From an uncultured Clostridia bacterium (lineage in GTDB: Bacteria; Bacillota; Clostridia; Saccharofermentanales; Saccharofermentanaceae): DNA of 23,042 nt. The notes under the pieces were generated by a model. The model saw only the letters and a list, made by a program, of their open reading frames with translations. It was not told the origin of the DNA and did no database searches. The stretch spans positions 1 through 23,042 of the forward strand of contig CAMJGB010000004.1 in NCBI GenBank assembly GCA_946405115.1. The letters run 5' to 3'. A program made the position numbers and the translations under genes. Numbering within the stretch: the first letter of the stretch is position 1; every line of letters starts with the position of its first letter. Positions 1-7,174 of the stretch are shown in pieces.

Positions 1-789
1 GTCGATGTAGTGTCCCGTGTAAACGAGGCTGTCGGCCGGCATCGGATTTAATACCTTGTCTCCTGCCATGCCGTTCATCGTGCGGTAACCCTGGTATGCG
101 TAATGTGTCTGTACCGTGTGTACTGCGCCCTCGGCAAAATGAAGTGCCATCGGCCAGTTATCGGGAACTGCATTTACTACGTACTTCATGCCCGCGTGAA
201 GTGCAGCCTGAGCTGGCCAAACGTGTGTGCCGATAACGGGAATGTCCTTGGGCACGTTCTCAAAAACTGCTGCCATGAGCTCAGCGTTCTTCTGGTCAGG
301 TGCGTTATATGAAAGCTGCTTGAATCCCGTGTAGTTAACGGGCTCCCATACAGCCTTATTAAATACCTTGCTTTTCTGGGAAAGTCTCGAGCCCAGAGAA
401 TACAGATCGTTCTGTGCGGAGATAACCTTAGTGCCCGTAGTCTCGGGATAGGAATTAAGATCCATCCAATAAGGTGTAAGTCCCAAAGAATTAGCAGCGC
501 TTGCCATCGCCATCGAGATGCGGTAATGACCGAATCCCATTCTGATGTTGCCTACGATGATGCCGTTCTCCGTATCGAAGCCCTTAGAAGTTCCGGGAGC
601 GGCCTTGCCTACAGCGATGTTCTTAACTCCGAGGATGTCGCCGATGTACTTGTTCTCGACTACCTCTGCAGAATAATTAGCCTTCGAATCGTCGCCGAAT
701 TTCTTTATATACTTCTTCTTGCTTCTCTCAGCTTTCTTTACCGTGGAAGCACTCTGCTTGTTACCGTAAACTGATTCTGACTTTGCCAT
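1..789 (-). CDS. GT-B glycosyltransferase-like protein, C-terminus cut by window edge
   Basis: The frame is open from an ATG at 789 to the left edge, giving about 263 visible residues and no stop. The first 45 or so residues are Lys/Ser-rich and polar. Then comes a segment with GNIRMGFGHYRISMAMA (about residues 79-95), which resembles the Gly-rich GxGHxxxAxA loop opening the N-terminal Rossmann domain of MurG/MGDG-synthase-type (GT28) glycosyltransferases. A later segment, PVIGTHVWPAQAALHAG, resembles the middle of that domain. No signal peptide is visible. An AAGGAGG site at 795-801 supports the start and overlaps the stop codon of the tetR-type gene just upstream, so the two are cotranscribed and probably translationally coupled. 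Acceptor and donor sugars cannot be read. The frame and coding status are secure; the glycosyltransferase call is an inference from motif shape. Confidence 0.7.
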   Translation of the reverse strand, partial: MAKSESVYGNKQSASTVKKAERSKKKYIKKFGDDSKANYSAEVVENKYIGDILGVKNIAVGKAAPGTSKGFDTENGIIVGNIRMGFGHYRISMAMASAANSLGLTPYWMDLNSYPETTGTKVISAQNDLYSLGSRLSQKSKVFNKAVWEPVNYTGFKQLSYNAPDQKNAELMAAVFENVPKDIPVIGTHVWPAQAALHAGMKYVVNAVPDNWPMALHFAEGAVHTVQTHYAYQGYRTMNGMAGDKVLNPMPADSLVYTGHYID

Positions 790-799
790 ATGTGCCTCC

Positions 800-1366
800 T
801 TAAGCTTTAATTCCCGTAAGCAGTATGTCTACTACCTGGTTTAACGCATCTACATAAGAGATGCCGCTTTTCCTTAATGTGTCCGTCTCGAAAAACCTTG
901 CCACCGACGAGTCCATCATGATCTTGAATATCGTGAAGTCTGCGTCCTTCCTGTAGAGCCCTTCCTCTTTGCCCTGCTCGAGAAGCTTCATCGTGGGCTC
1001 CCATCCTGACTCAAGTCTCTTCTTAAGTTTCTTGTAGATCTTGGGGTACTTCTCCTTGAGGTCTCCGAGCTTCGTGAAGTCTATCTCGGTGTAGCTCTCG
1101 GGGAATGCTGCGAGGAGCTTTCTCGTTCTCTCCTCCAAGGTCAGATCTTTCTGCTCGAGGATCTCTTTCTCTCTTCGTTTGATCCCGTCGAAAATGTAGT
1201 CTACGATCTGATCGAAAATCTCTTCTTTACTCTCGTAATACTTGTATATTGTCTTCTTTGAAATGCCCATCTGCTCTGCGATGTCATCCATCGTGAGCTT
1301 CAAGCCTTTCTTGTTAAAGACTTTGATGGTGCTCTTGAGAATACTGCTCTTCTGATCCTGCGACAT
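800..1366 (-). CDS. TetR/AcrR-family transcriptional regulator
   Basis: A 188-residue protein, the usual TetR size. The N-terminal helix-turn-helix lies at about residues 24-46 (LTMDDIAEQMGISKKTIYKY, followed by SKEEIF), a textbook TetR recognition region. The C-terminal two thirds are helical and divergent, as expected for a ligand-binding and dimerisation domain, so the ligand cannot be named. The start is supported by an AAGGAGG site at 1375-1381. Its TAA stop lies inside the ribosome binding site of the downstream glycosyltransferase-like gene. Two copies of a 28-bp dyad with GGAAAC/GTTTCC arms lie upstream at 1384-1411 and 1449-1476, which suggests autoregulation and control of the downstream gene. 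Family assignment is firm; target and effector are inferred or unknown. Confidence 0.93.
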   Translation of the reverse strand: MSQDQKSSILKSTIKVFNKKGLKLTMDDIAEQMGISKKTIYKYYESKEEIFDQIVDYIFDGIKRREKEILEQKDLTLEERTRKLLAAFPESYTEIDFTKLGDLKEKYPKIYKKLKKRLESGWEPTMKLLEQGKEEGLYRKDADFTIFKIMMDSSVARFFETDTLRKSGISYVDALNQVVDILLTGIKA

Positions 1367-1383
1367 AGGTGAGTCCTCCTTAT

Positions 1384-1411
1384 GGAAACTCGATTGCCGT
1401 TTTTGGTTTCC
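1384..1411. promoter_or_regulatory. Putative TetR operator, proximal copy
   Basis: Arms GGAAAC (1384-1389) and GTTTCC (1406-1411) are separated by 16 bases. The site lies just upstream of the tetR ribosome binding site, at or just after the likely transcription start if the extended -10 TGTTATCAT (hexamer 1420-1425, minus strand) is used. The same arms at the same 16-base spacing recur at 1449-1476. Assignment to the adjacent TetR protein is inferred from position and symmetry. Confidence 0.6.
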
Positions 1412-1448
1412 TTAAGTGTATGATAACACCCTCCGGGGAGGCACGATA

Positions 1449-1476
1449 GGAAACTGAATTTACAAAATTAGTTTCC
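1449..1476. promoter_or_regulatory. Putative TetR operator, distal copy
   Basis: Arms GGAAACT and AGTTTCC form a longer imperfect dyad whose outer six bases and 16-base spacing match the site at 1384-1411. It overlaps the last codons and stop of the lacI-type gene. Neither strand carries a T-run after it, so it does not look like an intrinsic terminator. Centre-to-centre distance to the other site is 65 bp, about six helical turns. Confidence 0.6.
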
Positions 1477-2478
1477 TTGCTTTGTGCATTCTGCGCATGA
1501 ACCGCGCACGATCATTGTACAAGGGATCATTACTTTGAGCGGAGTCTTGATATCGAGGTTACCTGCGACATAAACGATGTTCGCTCCGTGCTGTCCCATA
1601 TCGTAAGAGGGCGCACGCATCGTAGTAAGCGGAGGCTCCGTAAACTCACTCATCTCATTGTCATTAATACTTATTACGGATATGTCTTCGGGAATGCGAA
1701 GGCCCTCTTCCTTAATGGCCTTCATCGCACCTATCGCGATGGCATCCGAAGCTGCAAATACAGCAGTTGGAATCGTCTTTCCCTTTAATAACTCTTTCAT
1801 CATCTTGTAGCCTGAAGCGGAAGTAAATTCATCTTCCTTTACAAGGCCCGAAGTTGATAACTTATTCTTCTGCATGTAGATCTGGTAGGCAAGCTTTCTG
1901 TCGTCGGAAACTATCTCGGAACCTGATGCATACTCGATGCCTCCGAGGTAAGCGATCTTCTCATGGCCTAAGCCCCTAAGATATGTGAGCGCTTCCTTAG
2001 CTGCCGTATAAAGATCTACCGTAATGGTTGTTACTTCCGGGTGATCCGACTTCATGTCGAGGAACACTATATTGGAATTAAATTTAATAAGGTCTTCCGC
2101 ATCCTCGTGCGCGAACTTCCCTACGCACACAAGACCGTTACAGTCCTTTAAAGTCTCCTTGAAATCCTTATCGGTACGATAAGCTCTTATGATCTGAATT
2201 GCATTCTTTACGCAGAAATCTTCGACTCCCCTTCTTATACGAAGATAGTACTCATCCTCAAGTTCCTGCTGTGCAGAGAACCACTGGAGGATGCCGAGTC
2301 TGAAAGAAGCCTTGTTCTTGCTGCCGGTCTTTTTTACGTAGCCGAGCCTGCCCGCAGTCTCGATGACCTTCTTACGGGTAGCTTCTGTTACCTGTAAGGA
2401 CTTGTCATTATTTAATATCCTCGATACTGAGGCCGGAGAAACTCCGCATTCATTAGCAATATCTTTGATCGTAACCAT
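1468..2478 (-). CDS. LacI/GalR-family repressor, probable regulator of galKT
   Basis: A 336-residue protein of standard LacI-family length. Residues 3-23 (VTIKDIANECGVSPASVSR) form the classic LacI helix-turn-helix, followed by the hinge region at about 45-60. The rest is a periplasmic-binding-protein-like sugar-sensing domain, with LGHEKIAYLGG and AVFAASDAIAIGAMKAIKEEG typical of the family. The start fits because the family begins with M-x-TIKDIA. There is no ribosome binding site; instead an extended -10 sits 6 nt before the ATG, suggesting a leaderless mRNA. The gene diverges from galK across 119 bp holding two operator-like palindromes, so galactose-operon control is the natural inference. 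The effector cannot be proven from sequence. Confidence 0.9.
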   Translation of the reverse strand: MVTIKDIANECGVSPASVSRILNNDKSLQVTEATRKKVIETAGRLGYVKKTGSKNKASFRLGILQWFSAQQELEDEYYLRIRRGVEDFCVKNAIQIIRAYRTDKDFKETLKDCNGLVCVGKFAHEDAEDLIKFNSNIVFLDMKSDHPEVTTITVDLYTAAKEALTYLRGLGHEKIAYLGGIEYASGSEIVSDDRKLAYQIYMQKNKLSTSGLVKEDEFTSASGYKMMKELLKGKTIPTAVFAASDAIAIGAMKAIKEEGLRIPEDISVISINDNEMSEFTEPPLTTMRAPSYDMGQHGANIVYVAGNLDIKTPLKVMIPCTMIVRGSCAECTKQGN

Positions 2479-2484
2479 ATAAGG

Positions 2485-2513
2485 ATTGTATCAGCTTGGT
2501 GAGCATTTGTCAG
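2485..2513 (-). promoter_or_regulatory. Promoter of lacI-type gene, leaderless
   Basis: On the minus strand, CTGACA (2513-2508), a 17-base spacer and TACAAT (2490-2485) preceded by TGA as an extended -10. Six bases separate the -10 hexamer from the A of the ATG at 2478, so transcription is expected to start at or next to the start codon. No Shine-Dalgarno sequence fits in the remaining space. Confidence 0.6.
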
Positions 2514-2518
2514 CAGAA

Positions 2519-2538
2519 TTTAGTAAATATTTGGTAAT
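2519..2538. promoter_or_regulatory. LacI-type operator 1 (upstream)
   Basis: A 20-bp imperfect palindrome with arms TTTAGTAAA and TTTGGTAAT around a central TA. The arms match those of the second site one base downstream. It lies between the divergent lacI and galK promoters, a usual place for a LacI/GalR-family operator. The binding protein is inferred. Confidence 0.55.
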
Positions 2539-2539
2539 C

Positions 2540-2559
2540 TTTATTGACAGTTTACTAAA
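2540..2559. promoter_or_regulatory. LacI-type operator 2, overlapping galK -35
   Basis: A 20-bp palindrome with a strong right arm (GTTTACTAAA) and a weaker left arm (TTTATTGAC). It starts 21 bp after operator 1, two helical turns, so two dimers could bind the same DNA face. It covers the galK -35 hexamer at 2544-2549, as expected for repression by occlusion. Confidence 0.5.
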
Positions 2560-2572
2560 ACCGGCGTATACT
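2544..2572 (+). promoter_or_regulatory. galKT promoter, near consensus
   Basis: TTGACA (2544-2549), exactly 17 bases, then TATACT (2567-2572). This is an almost perfect sigma-A promoter. A start near 2579 leaves a leader of about 19 nt that carries the AAGGAGG site at 2583-2589 before the galK ATG. Such a strong promoter needs repression, consistent with the operator overlap. Confidence 0.8.
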
Positions 2573-2597
2573 CAAGGCATAAAAGGAGGATTGCCTC

Positions 2598-3857
2598 ATG
2601 AATTCCAATATCGACCTTTCCAACGTTAACTTCATCGACATCTACGTAGATCCCGAATGGGCAGCTTTACAGCCTGAGCGCTATGAGAAAGCAATCGGCA
2701 TATTCGAAGACAACTTCGGTTCTTCTGAGAACATAAGCATCTACTCCGCCCCGGGAAGAACCGAGATCGGAGGCAATCACACTGACCACCAGCACGGCGA
2801 AGTCCTCGCCGCATCCATCAACAGAGATGCCATCGCAGTGGTCCGTCCCACAGATAACGGAATCGCAAGAGTAATCTCCGGCACATATAAGATGATCAAG
2901 ATCGATACTTCAGATCTCTCATTAGTCGAGGATCAGAAGGGTACGACAGATGCCCTTATCAAGGGAGTGATCGCAACCCTCGCAGAAGAAGGCTATAAGA
3001 TCGGAGGATTCGACGCATATATCACAAGCGACGTTCTGATCGGCGCAGGCCTTTCATCCTCCGCAGCATTCGAGACTTTGATCGGAACTATCATCTCCGG
3101 TCTTTATAACGACATGAAGATCGACCCCATCACCATCGCGAAGGCAGGTCAGTTCGCTGAGAACAAGTACTTCGGCAAGCCCTGCGGACTCATGGACCAG
3201 ATGGCATGTTCCGTCGGCAACATGGTACACATTGACTTTAAGTATCCTGAAAAGCCTTCCGTCGAGAGGATCGACTTCGACTTTACAAAGACAGGCTACA
3301 GCCTCTGCATCACTGATACCAAGGGCTCACACAGCGACCTTACACATGAATATGCAGCCGTTCCTTCCGAGATGAAGAAGGTTGCATCCTTACTCGGACA
3401 TGAAGTATTAAGACCCGTAAGTCTTGATGACATCCTTAAGAACATCGATACATTAAGAAGCCAGGCAGGCGACAGAGCCGTTCTTCGTGCCATCCACTTT
3501 GTTGAAGAGACAAAGCGTGCTGCAGATGAATCCAAGGCTTTGCAGAATGGCGATCTTTGGGAGTTCCTCAAGATCGTTAAGGCATCCGGCAACTCATCCT
3601 TCAAGTATCTTCAGAATGTTTATACCAATAACGACGTAACAACCCAGAATATCTCCATCGCACTCGCAGTAAGCGACGCAGTATTAAGCTCAGAAGAAGT
3701 GTCCCGCGTACACGGCGGAGGCTTCGCAGGAACGATTCAGGCATTCGTAAAGAACGACAACGCCGCACACTATCAGGAAGTCATGGACGGCATCTTCGGC
3801 CAGGGTTCCTGCGAGATCTTGAAGATCAGGAAATACGGCGGAATGAAAGTACTTTGA
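2598..3857 (+). CDS. galK: Galactokinase
   Basis: A GHMP-family kinase that phosphorylates galactose at C1 with ATP, the first committed Leloir step. Motif 1 is APGRTEIGGNHTDHQHG (about 51-67), motif 2 is the ATP loop VLIGAGLSSSAAFE (146-159), GLMDQ holds the likely catalytic Asp (about 200), and motif 3 is HGGGFAGTIQAF (372-383). Motif 1 departs from the classical GRVNLIGEHTDY: the Glu before His is Asn here. The 419-residue length exceeds the usual 380-390 because motif 1 starts about 25 residues later than in E. coli GalK. The AAGGAGG site 8 nt before the ATG fixes the start. It precedes galT by 15 bases and lies behind a LacI-type operator pair. The galKT pairing supports galactokinase over other GHMP kinases. 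Confidence 0.93.
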   Translation: MNSNIDLSNVNFIDIYVDPEWAALQPERYEKAIGIFEDNFGSSENISIYSAPGRTEIGGNHTDHQHGEVLAASINRDAIAVVRPTDNGIARVISGTYKMIKIDTSDLSLVEDQKGTTDALIKGVIATLAEEGYKIGGFDAYITSDVLIGAGLSSSAAFETLIGTIISGLYNDMKIDPITIAKAGQFAENKYFGKPCGLMDQMACSVGNMVHIDFKYPEKPSVERIDFDFTKTGYSLCITDTKGSHSDLTHEYAAVPSEMKKVASLLGHEVLRPVSLDDILKNIDTLRSQAGDRAVLRAIHFVEETKRAADESKALQNGDLWEFLKIVKASGNSSFKYLQNVYTNNDVTTQNISIALAVSDAVLSSEEVSRVHGGGFAGTIQAFVKNDNAAHYQEVMDGIFGQGSCEILKIRKYGGMKVL

Positions 3858-3872
3858 TCGGGGGAGCTTACC

Positions 3873-5363
3873 ATGAAAGACATCAACTATCTCATAACTG
3901 AACTTGTTAACTACGGATGCGAGAGAAGACTCGTAGATGAGCTCGACAGAATGCTCATCATCAACCGACTCCTTGAGACATTGGGCCTTGATGAATACGT
4001 CGAGCCCGAAGAGGAGATCACACCCCGCGAGATCCACCTCATCCTCGAGGACTTCATCGCGCTTCAGGGCGACCTTACGAACGCGCAGAAGGATCTTTTC
4101 GACACGAAGCTCATGGGTGTAATCACACCTAACCCTTCCTTCGTAGTGCGCATGTTTGATGCCTTAAGAGAAGCCGATCCCAAGGAAGCAACGAACTGGT
4201 ACTACAAGTTCTCGAAGGACACCAACTACATCAGAACAGACAGAATCGCGAAGGACATCAAGTGGACCTCCGCAACCGAGTACGGCGACATCGATATCAC
4301 GATCAATTTAAGCAAGCCCGAGAAGGACCCGCGCGACATCGCTGCTGCAGGCAAGGCCAAGTCCACGTCTTATCCCAAGTGCCTTCTTTGCCGTGAGAAC
4401 GAAGGCTTCGTAGGAACGCTCTCACACCCCGCAAGACAGAACCATAGGATCATCCCGATTGAGCTTGCAGGAGACAGCTACTACCTTCAGTATTCTCCCT
4501 ACGTTTACTATAACGAGCACTGCATCATCTTCAATAAGGAGCACATCCCGATGGTCATCAACCGCTCGACCTTCATAAAGCTCCTCTCATTCGTAGAGCA
4601 GTTCCCCCACTACATCGTAGGCTCCAATGCAGACCTTCCGATCGTAGGCGGATCCATCCTCTCACACGACCACTTCCAGGGCGGCAACTACATCTTCCCC
4701 ATGGCACGTGCAAAGTATGAGACAACATTTACCATCCCAGGCTTCAACGACATCACAGCAGGCATCATAAAGTGGCCTATGTCTGTCATAAGACTTACGG
4801 GCAACGACCTTTACCGCATCTCCGATCTTGCAGACAAGATCTTGAACGCATGGAGAAACTACACTGACGAGTACGCATTCATCTTCGCCGAGACAGACGG
4901 AGTTCCCCACAACACCATCACACCTATCGCAAGAATGAACGAGGAAGGCTTGTTCGAGTTGGATCTTGTTCTTCGCAACAACATCACAACAGACGAGCAC
5001 CCCTTGGGCGTATACCACCCGCACAGCGAATACCATCACCTCAAGAAGGAGAACATCGGTCTCATCGAAGTAATGGGACTTGCCATCCTTCCTGCAAGAC
5101 TTAAGACAGAACTTACGGACCTCGCTTCTGCAATAGCGAAAAGCGAAGACCTCACAAAGAACGAGGTTCTTGCTAAGCACAGCGACTGGGTAAACGAGAA
5201 GGTCCTCCCCCGCCTCGATAAGGACGCTGACGAGGATAAGATAATGGAAGTCATCACAGATGAAGTAGGTATCGCATTCTCCGAGATCTTGGAGTGCGCA
5301 GGAGTTTATAAAAGAGACGAGAAGGGCCGCGAAGCTTTCAAACGTTTCACTGACTCCCTCTGA
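3873..5363 (+). CDS. galT: UDP-glucose--hexose-1-phosphate uridylyltransferase, class II
   Basis: Transfers UMP between UDP-glucose and galactose-1-phosphate, the second Leloir step. At 496 residues it is the long Firmicutes (class II) GalT form rather than the roughly 350-residue enterobacterial one. The active-site signature is GGSILSHDHFQGG (259-271), where HDHFQ supplies the nucleophilic His of the HxHxQ-type motif. A CLLC pair (170-173) and a later PHSEYHHLKKENIG segment also fit the family. The ATG is preceded by a GGGGGAG site (3860-3866) just after the galK stop, so the two genes form an operon. The stop lies 12 bp from that of a convergent gene, leaving little room for a terminator. 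No galE, galM or sugar transporter lies in the window. Confidence 0.93.
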   Translation: MKDINYLITELVNYGCERRLVDELDRMLIINRLLETLGLDEYVEPEEEITPREIHLILEDFIALQGDLTNAQKDLFDTKLMGVITPNPSFVVRMFDALREADPKEATNWYYKFSKDTNYIRTDRIAKDIKWTSATEYGDIDITINLSKPEKDPRDIAAAGKAKSTSYPKCLLCRENEGFVGTLSHPARQNHRIIPIELAGDSYYLQYSPYVYYNEHCIIFNKEHIPMVINRSTFIKLLSFVEQFPHYIVGSNADLPIVGGSILSHDHFQGGNYIFPMARAKYETTFTIPGFNDITAGIIKWPMSVIRLTGNDLYRISDLADKILNAWRNYTDEYAFIFAETDGVPHNTITPIARMNEEGLFELDLVLRNNITTDEHPLGVYHPHSEYHHLKKENIGLIEVMGLAILPARLKTELTDLASAIAKSEDLTKNEVLAKHSDWVNEKVLPRLDKDADEDKIMEVITDEVGIAFSEILECAGVYKRDEKGREAFKRFTDSL

Positions 5364-5375
5364 TAAACTCTGCCG

Positions 5376-6608
5376 TTAAAGCAGCGGACCCCAATCCATA
5401 ACGTATGGAATGATGACGAGGAAGATGTCGATAAACTCTTTGTTGGGATTATTGAATACGATCAGGTAAAAACCGATGAGGATGATGTTAAGCACATTCG
5501 TCTTCAGAACCTTACCGAGAATGTTTTTGATCTTCTCTTCATCGAGCATGTAGAGAAATACGATCAGCATTACTTCCTGGATAATGATTCCGTATACCCA
5601 TCTGGTCTCATCAGCCTGCAATAAGATAAGAGGCAAAGCCAAAAGACATACCAGCGAGCAGAATAGGTAAGCAAGCTTCATGAGCTTACTTTGCTCGCCC
5701 TTAATAAGCTCGCGCCAGAATCTTACCTTATAAACGATGAACGGTGACAGAATCACACAGGCAAGTGCAATGGCAAACATCCTTAACCAGAAGCCTGTCG
5801 TCGGAACGCCGTTCTCGATGATTCTCGGACCGACATTCCAGAAGTTCTCGACAAGTACCACGGTATTAACGCTTTCTCCGAGTTTGCTGACGGCATCACT
5901 TACCATCTGCTCCGGTGAGACATTAATAACGTACTTGGTACAAAAATAACAATATGCACTGAAGCCTCCGCACATTAAGCCTGTCGCCATCAGGATGATG
6001 AAGTATTTAAGTCTCTCCCTCTTCTCCTTACGAAGGCACTTTATAAGAAGAAGTCCGACGATCATGCCGAAGTACATCATCGCAAAGCCTTCGTGAATCA
6101 GAACGCATGCGGAGACAATGAACGGAACCGCCCAGACGAATTTCTCGCGGACGATCATGAGACACATGACAATGGAAAGTGCGATCAAAATGATATCCTG
6201 CTCACCCCAGTCCCAGTAATAGAAACCGAGGATATCCGTCGACAGGAAAAACAGTATGAGCAGATTAAGATTGGGGTTCTTGTACTTATTGATTATGTAG
6301 AACAGAAAGCCGAGGAAAACAAAAGAAAAGATTACCTCTTCGGCAATCATAAATACGTTTACGGCATTTTTAAACTCCATGCCGGTAACTGAAGCGAGAA
6401 TCTTTACAAGCGAACCTAAGAGGGATCTTTTTATAAAGCCGTAAGAATAGTTGGAACAAAGCTGATATGCCTGCCAGTTCTGGCTATTCGAACCCATCCC
6501 GGCAAGACCGAACTGAAAGAATCTGAACACAGCAATTAAGGCAACTACTGCATTAACATATACAGAACCAAGGAATTTGTTAAGGCGGCTGTTATTATCT
6601 AACAACAT
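5376..6608 (-). CDS. Polytopic membrane protein of unknown function
   Basis: A 410-residue protein with about 11 or 12 hydrophobic segments, starting with VVALIAVFRFF and ending in FLVIIPYVMDW. A loop reading NYSYGFIKRSLLGSLV follows the first membrane segment, and YYWDWGEQDIILIAL holds conserved-looking acidic and aromatic residues. The overall shape resembles membrane glycosyltransferase or polymerase-like proteins, but no catalytic signature can be named, so I leave the function open. The frame could begin at 6695, but that adds 29 polar residues buried in the upstream DJ-1-like gene; the ATG at 6608 falls 7 nt after that gene's stop and is preferred, though no strong ribosome binding site is seen. 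It is the last gene of the ilvE unit. Confidence 0.75.
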   Translation of the reverse strand: MLLDNNSRLNKFLGSVYVNAVVALIAVFRFFQFGLAGMGSNSQNWQAYQLCSNYSYGFIKRSLLGSLVKILASVTGMEFKNAVNVFMIAEEVIFSFVFLGFLFYIINKYKNPNLNLLILFFLSTDILGFYYWDWGEQDIILIALSIVMCLMIVREKFVWAVPFIVSACVLIHEGFAMMYFGMIVGLLLIKCLRKEKRERLKYFIILMATGLMCGGFSAYCYFCTKYVINVSPEQMVSDAVSKLGESVNTVVLVENFWNVGPRIIENGVPTTGFWLRMFAIALACVILSPFIVYKVRFWRELIKGEQSKLMKLAYLFCSLVCLLALPLILLQADETRWVYGIIIQEVMLIVFLYMLDEEKIKNILGKVLKTNVLNIILIGFYLIVFNNPNKEFIDIFLVIIPYVMDWGPLL

Positions 6609-6615
6609 TGAAGAA

Positions 6616-7173
6616 TCACACGGTGTCAGGGTGCTGTATCCTGCGTTTAATATCTTCCGATGTTTCTTCGTCCTTAAGAAGTTTAATGATCTCAAGTCCC
6701 TCTTCTATCGTGAACCCGAGACCGCGGCCGGTTGTGATAAGGCCGTCTGTAGTTACGCCTGCGCCCGTGTACTCGCCGCAGTTAAGCTTGTCTTCCCAAC
6801 CCGGGAAACATGTAGCTTTCTTGCCTTCCAAAGCGCCTGCTTTACCGAGGACAGAGGGGCCGGCGCACACTGCGCCGAGCCTCTTGCCGTCAGAATTAAA
6901 TTTACGAATTAAGTCGATAAGACCGTCATGTGCAAGCATGTTTGTAACGCCGGGCATGCCTCCCGGAATGAAGAGCATGTCGGAATCGGAATAATCTTCA
7001 GTGTCGAACTTGCCGTCAGCTACGATCGTAACCTTGTGCGAGCTTACGATCGTCTCAGTCTCCATGATGGAAACGAGTCTAACTTCGATGCCGGCGCGTC
7101 TTAAAAGATCAACGATAGTGAGGCACTCAACCTCTTCCGTTCCGTCAGCGATAAAAACAGTTACTTTACACAT
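6616..7173 (-). CDS. DJ-1/PfpI (ThiJ) family protein
   Basis: A 185-residue protein with the flavodoxin-like DJ-1 fold. VTVFIADGTEEVE places the conserved acidic residue at E16, and LGAVCAGPSVLG places the nucleophile-elbow Cys at C103, matching E18 and C106 of human DJ-1. The loop DMLFIPGGMPG also fits. Members include redox-sensing chaperones, glyoxalase/deglycase-like enzymes and amidases; the exact activity cannot be read here. The start is the ATG at 7173, one base after the ilvE stop (TGA-T-ATG), pointing to reinitiation; a longer reading from 7215 would overlap ilvE by 41 bp and lacks support. The junction with the membrane-protein gene downstream is equally tight. Confidence 0.88.
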   Translation of the reverse strand: MCKVTVFIADGTEEVECLTIVDLLRRAGIEVRLVSIMETETIVSSHKVTIVADGKFDTEDYSDSDMLFIPGGMPGVTNMLAHDGLIDLIRKFNSDGKRLGAVCAGPSVLGKAGALEGKKATCFPGWEDKLNCGEYTGAGVTTDGLITTGRGLGFTIEEGLEIIKLLKDEETSEDIKRRIQHPDTV

Positions 7174-7174
7174 A

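Noticed and set aside
1430-1441. CCTCCGGGGAGG inverted repeat as a lacI terminator
   Set aside because: The stem is only four to five pairs with almost no loop and no T-run follows on the minus strand.
4662-5180. A 172-codon minus-strand open frame opposite galT
   Set aside because: It is a shadow of the conserved galT sequence, Cys/Val-rich with no recognisable domain.
6609-6695. Upstream start for the membrane-protein gene
   Set aside because: It would add 29 polar residues encoded within the conserved DJ-1-like gene and lacks a ribosome binding site.
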